Assembly: GCA_026395455.1 (NCBI GenBank)
Contig: JAPLYR010000147.1
Location: 1 to 5,887 of the forward strand
Length of the DNA stretch: 5,887 bases
Source of the DNA: Candidatus Roizmanbacteria bacterium
GTDB lineage: Bacteria; Patescibacteriota; Microgenomatia; UBA1406; GWC2-37-13
Direction of reading: 5' to 3'
The translations under genes were made by a program, and so were the position numbers. The notes below the pieces were generated by a model. It did no database searches, was not told the DNA's origin, and saw nothing but the letters and a program-made list of their open reading frames with translations. Of this stretch, positions 5,777 to 5,887 are shown piece after piece (position 1 is the stretch's first letter; each line of letters begins with the position of its first letter).

Positions 5777-5779
5777 TGT

Positions 5780-5887
5780 GCAATTCTCACATATGCTCAC
5801 AGTGACGTCTTATGCTTCGTTTTTCCAGCCTACCCTAAAGTCTCAGTGGCATAAATGTCACGTGTTGAGCATATTGTTTCGAATTGC
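5780..5887. other. Long imperfect inverted repeat, possible structured RNA
   Basis: Four nested pairings share one axis. GCAATTC (5780-5786) pairs with GAATTGC (5881-5887), ATATGCTCA (5791-5799) with TGAGCATAT (5866-5874), GTGAC (5802-5806) with GTCAC (5857-5861), and TATGC (5811-5815) with GCATA (5849-5853). This gives about 26 base pairs with internal loops, around a 33-nt apical loop. No reading frame of useful length crosses it, and no T tract follows inside the window, so it is not a simple terminator. The structure reaches the last base of the window and may continue. It resembles no RNA family that I can name; a small mobile palindromic element is the main alternative. Confidence 0.5.

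Noticed and set aside
5780..5887. Integron attC site or 6S/SRP/tmRNA
   Set aside because: No attC core sites (GTTRRRY/RYYYAAC) at the ends, and none of the conserved sequence signatures I know for SRP RNA or tmRNA; 6S cannot be judged by eye.
1..5887. CRISPR array, insertion sequence, toxin-antitoxin pair or defence system
   Set aside because: No spaced direct repeats, transposase, nuclease-helicase set or small overlapping gene pair is visible.

Overview
This is an AT-rich bacterial window with short intergenic gaps, ordinary housekeeping genes and two proteins I cannot assign. The AT-rich composition, the lack of Shine-Dalgarno sequences, -10 boxes placed almost against the start codons, AAATTT/AAAATT intergenic repeats and large lineage-type hypothetical proteins together suggest a Patescibacteria (Candidate Phyla Radiation) genome, perhaps Microgenomates. 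That placement is inference; no rRNA is present to confirm it. UGA and UAA both act as stops, so nothing points to the UGA-glycine code.

Layout. Minus strand at the left edge: the first 57 codons of cysteinyl-tRNA synthetase (cysS), cut by the window. Upstream of it is a 169-bp AT-rich gap with a repeat and palindromes, then an endonuclease/exonuclease/phosphatase-family hydrolase on the same strand. A 59-bp divergent promoter region separates that hydrolase from a plus-strand HAD-family phosphatase. Next come a tRNA-Pro(CGG) gene and, 47 bp later, a 953-codon gene of unknown function. The open frame of that gene runs back through the tRNA, so its real start is at 2013, not 1866. The big gene converges with a 158-codon minus-strand gene for a small, very charged helical protein; a probable terminator for the big gene lies inside the end of the small one. 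Divergent from the small gene is a DUF59/MIP18 (SufT/PaaD-like) iron-sulfur assembly protein. The last 120 bp hold a long imperfect inverted repeat that may be a structured RNA.

The genes do not form an obvious pathway. Each has its own -10 box, so the window looks like a set of single-gene transcription units. The three most interesting points are: (1) all six protein genes have a -10 hexamer 5-9 nt before the ATG, implying leaderless mRNAs throughout; (2) the middle of the 953-aa protein carries an HxxxDG motif in a context that resembles the catalytic end of the 2-oxoacid dehydrogenase E2 / chloramphenicol acetyltransferase fold; (3) the terminal inverted repeat is preceded by an extended -10 box.
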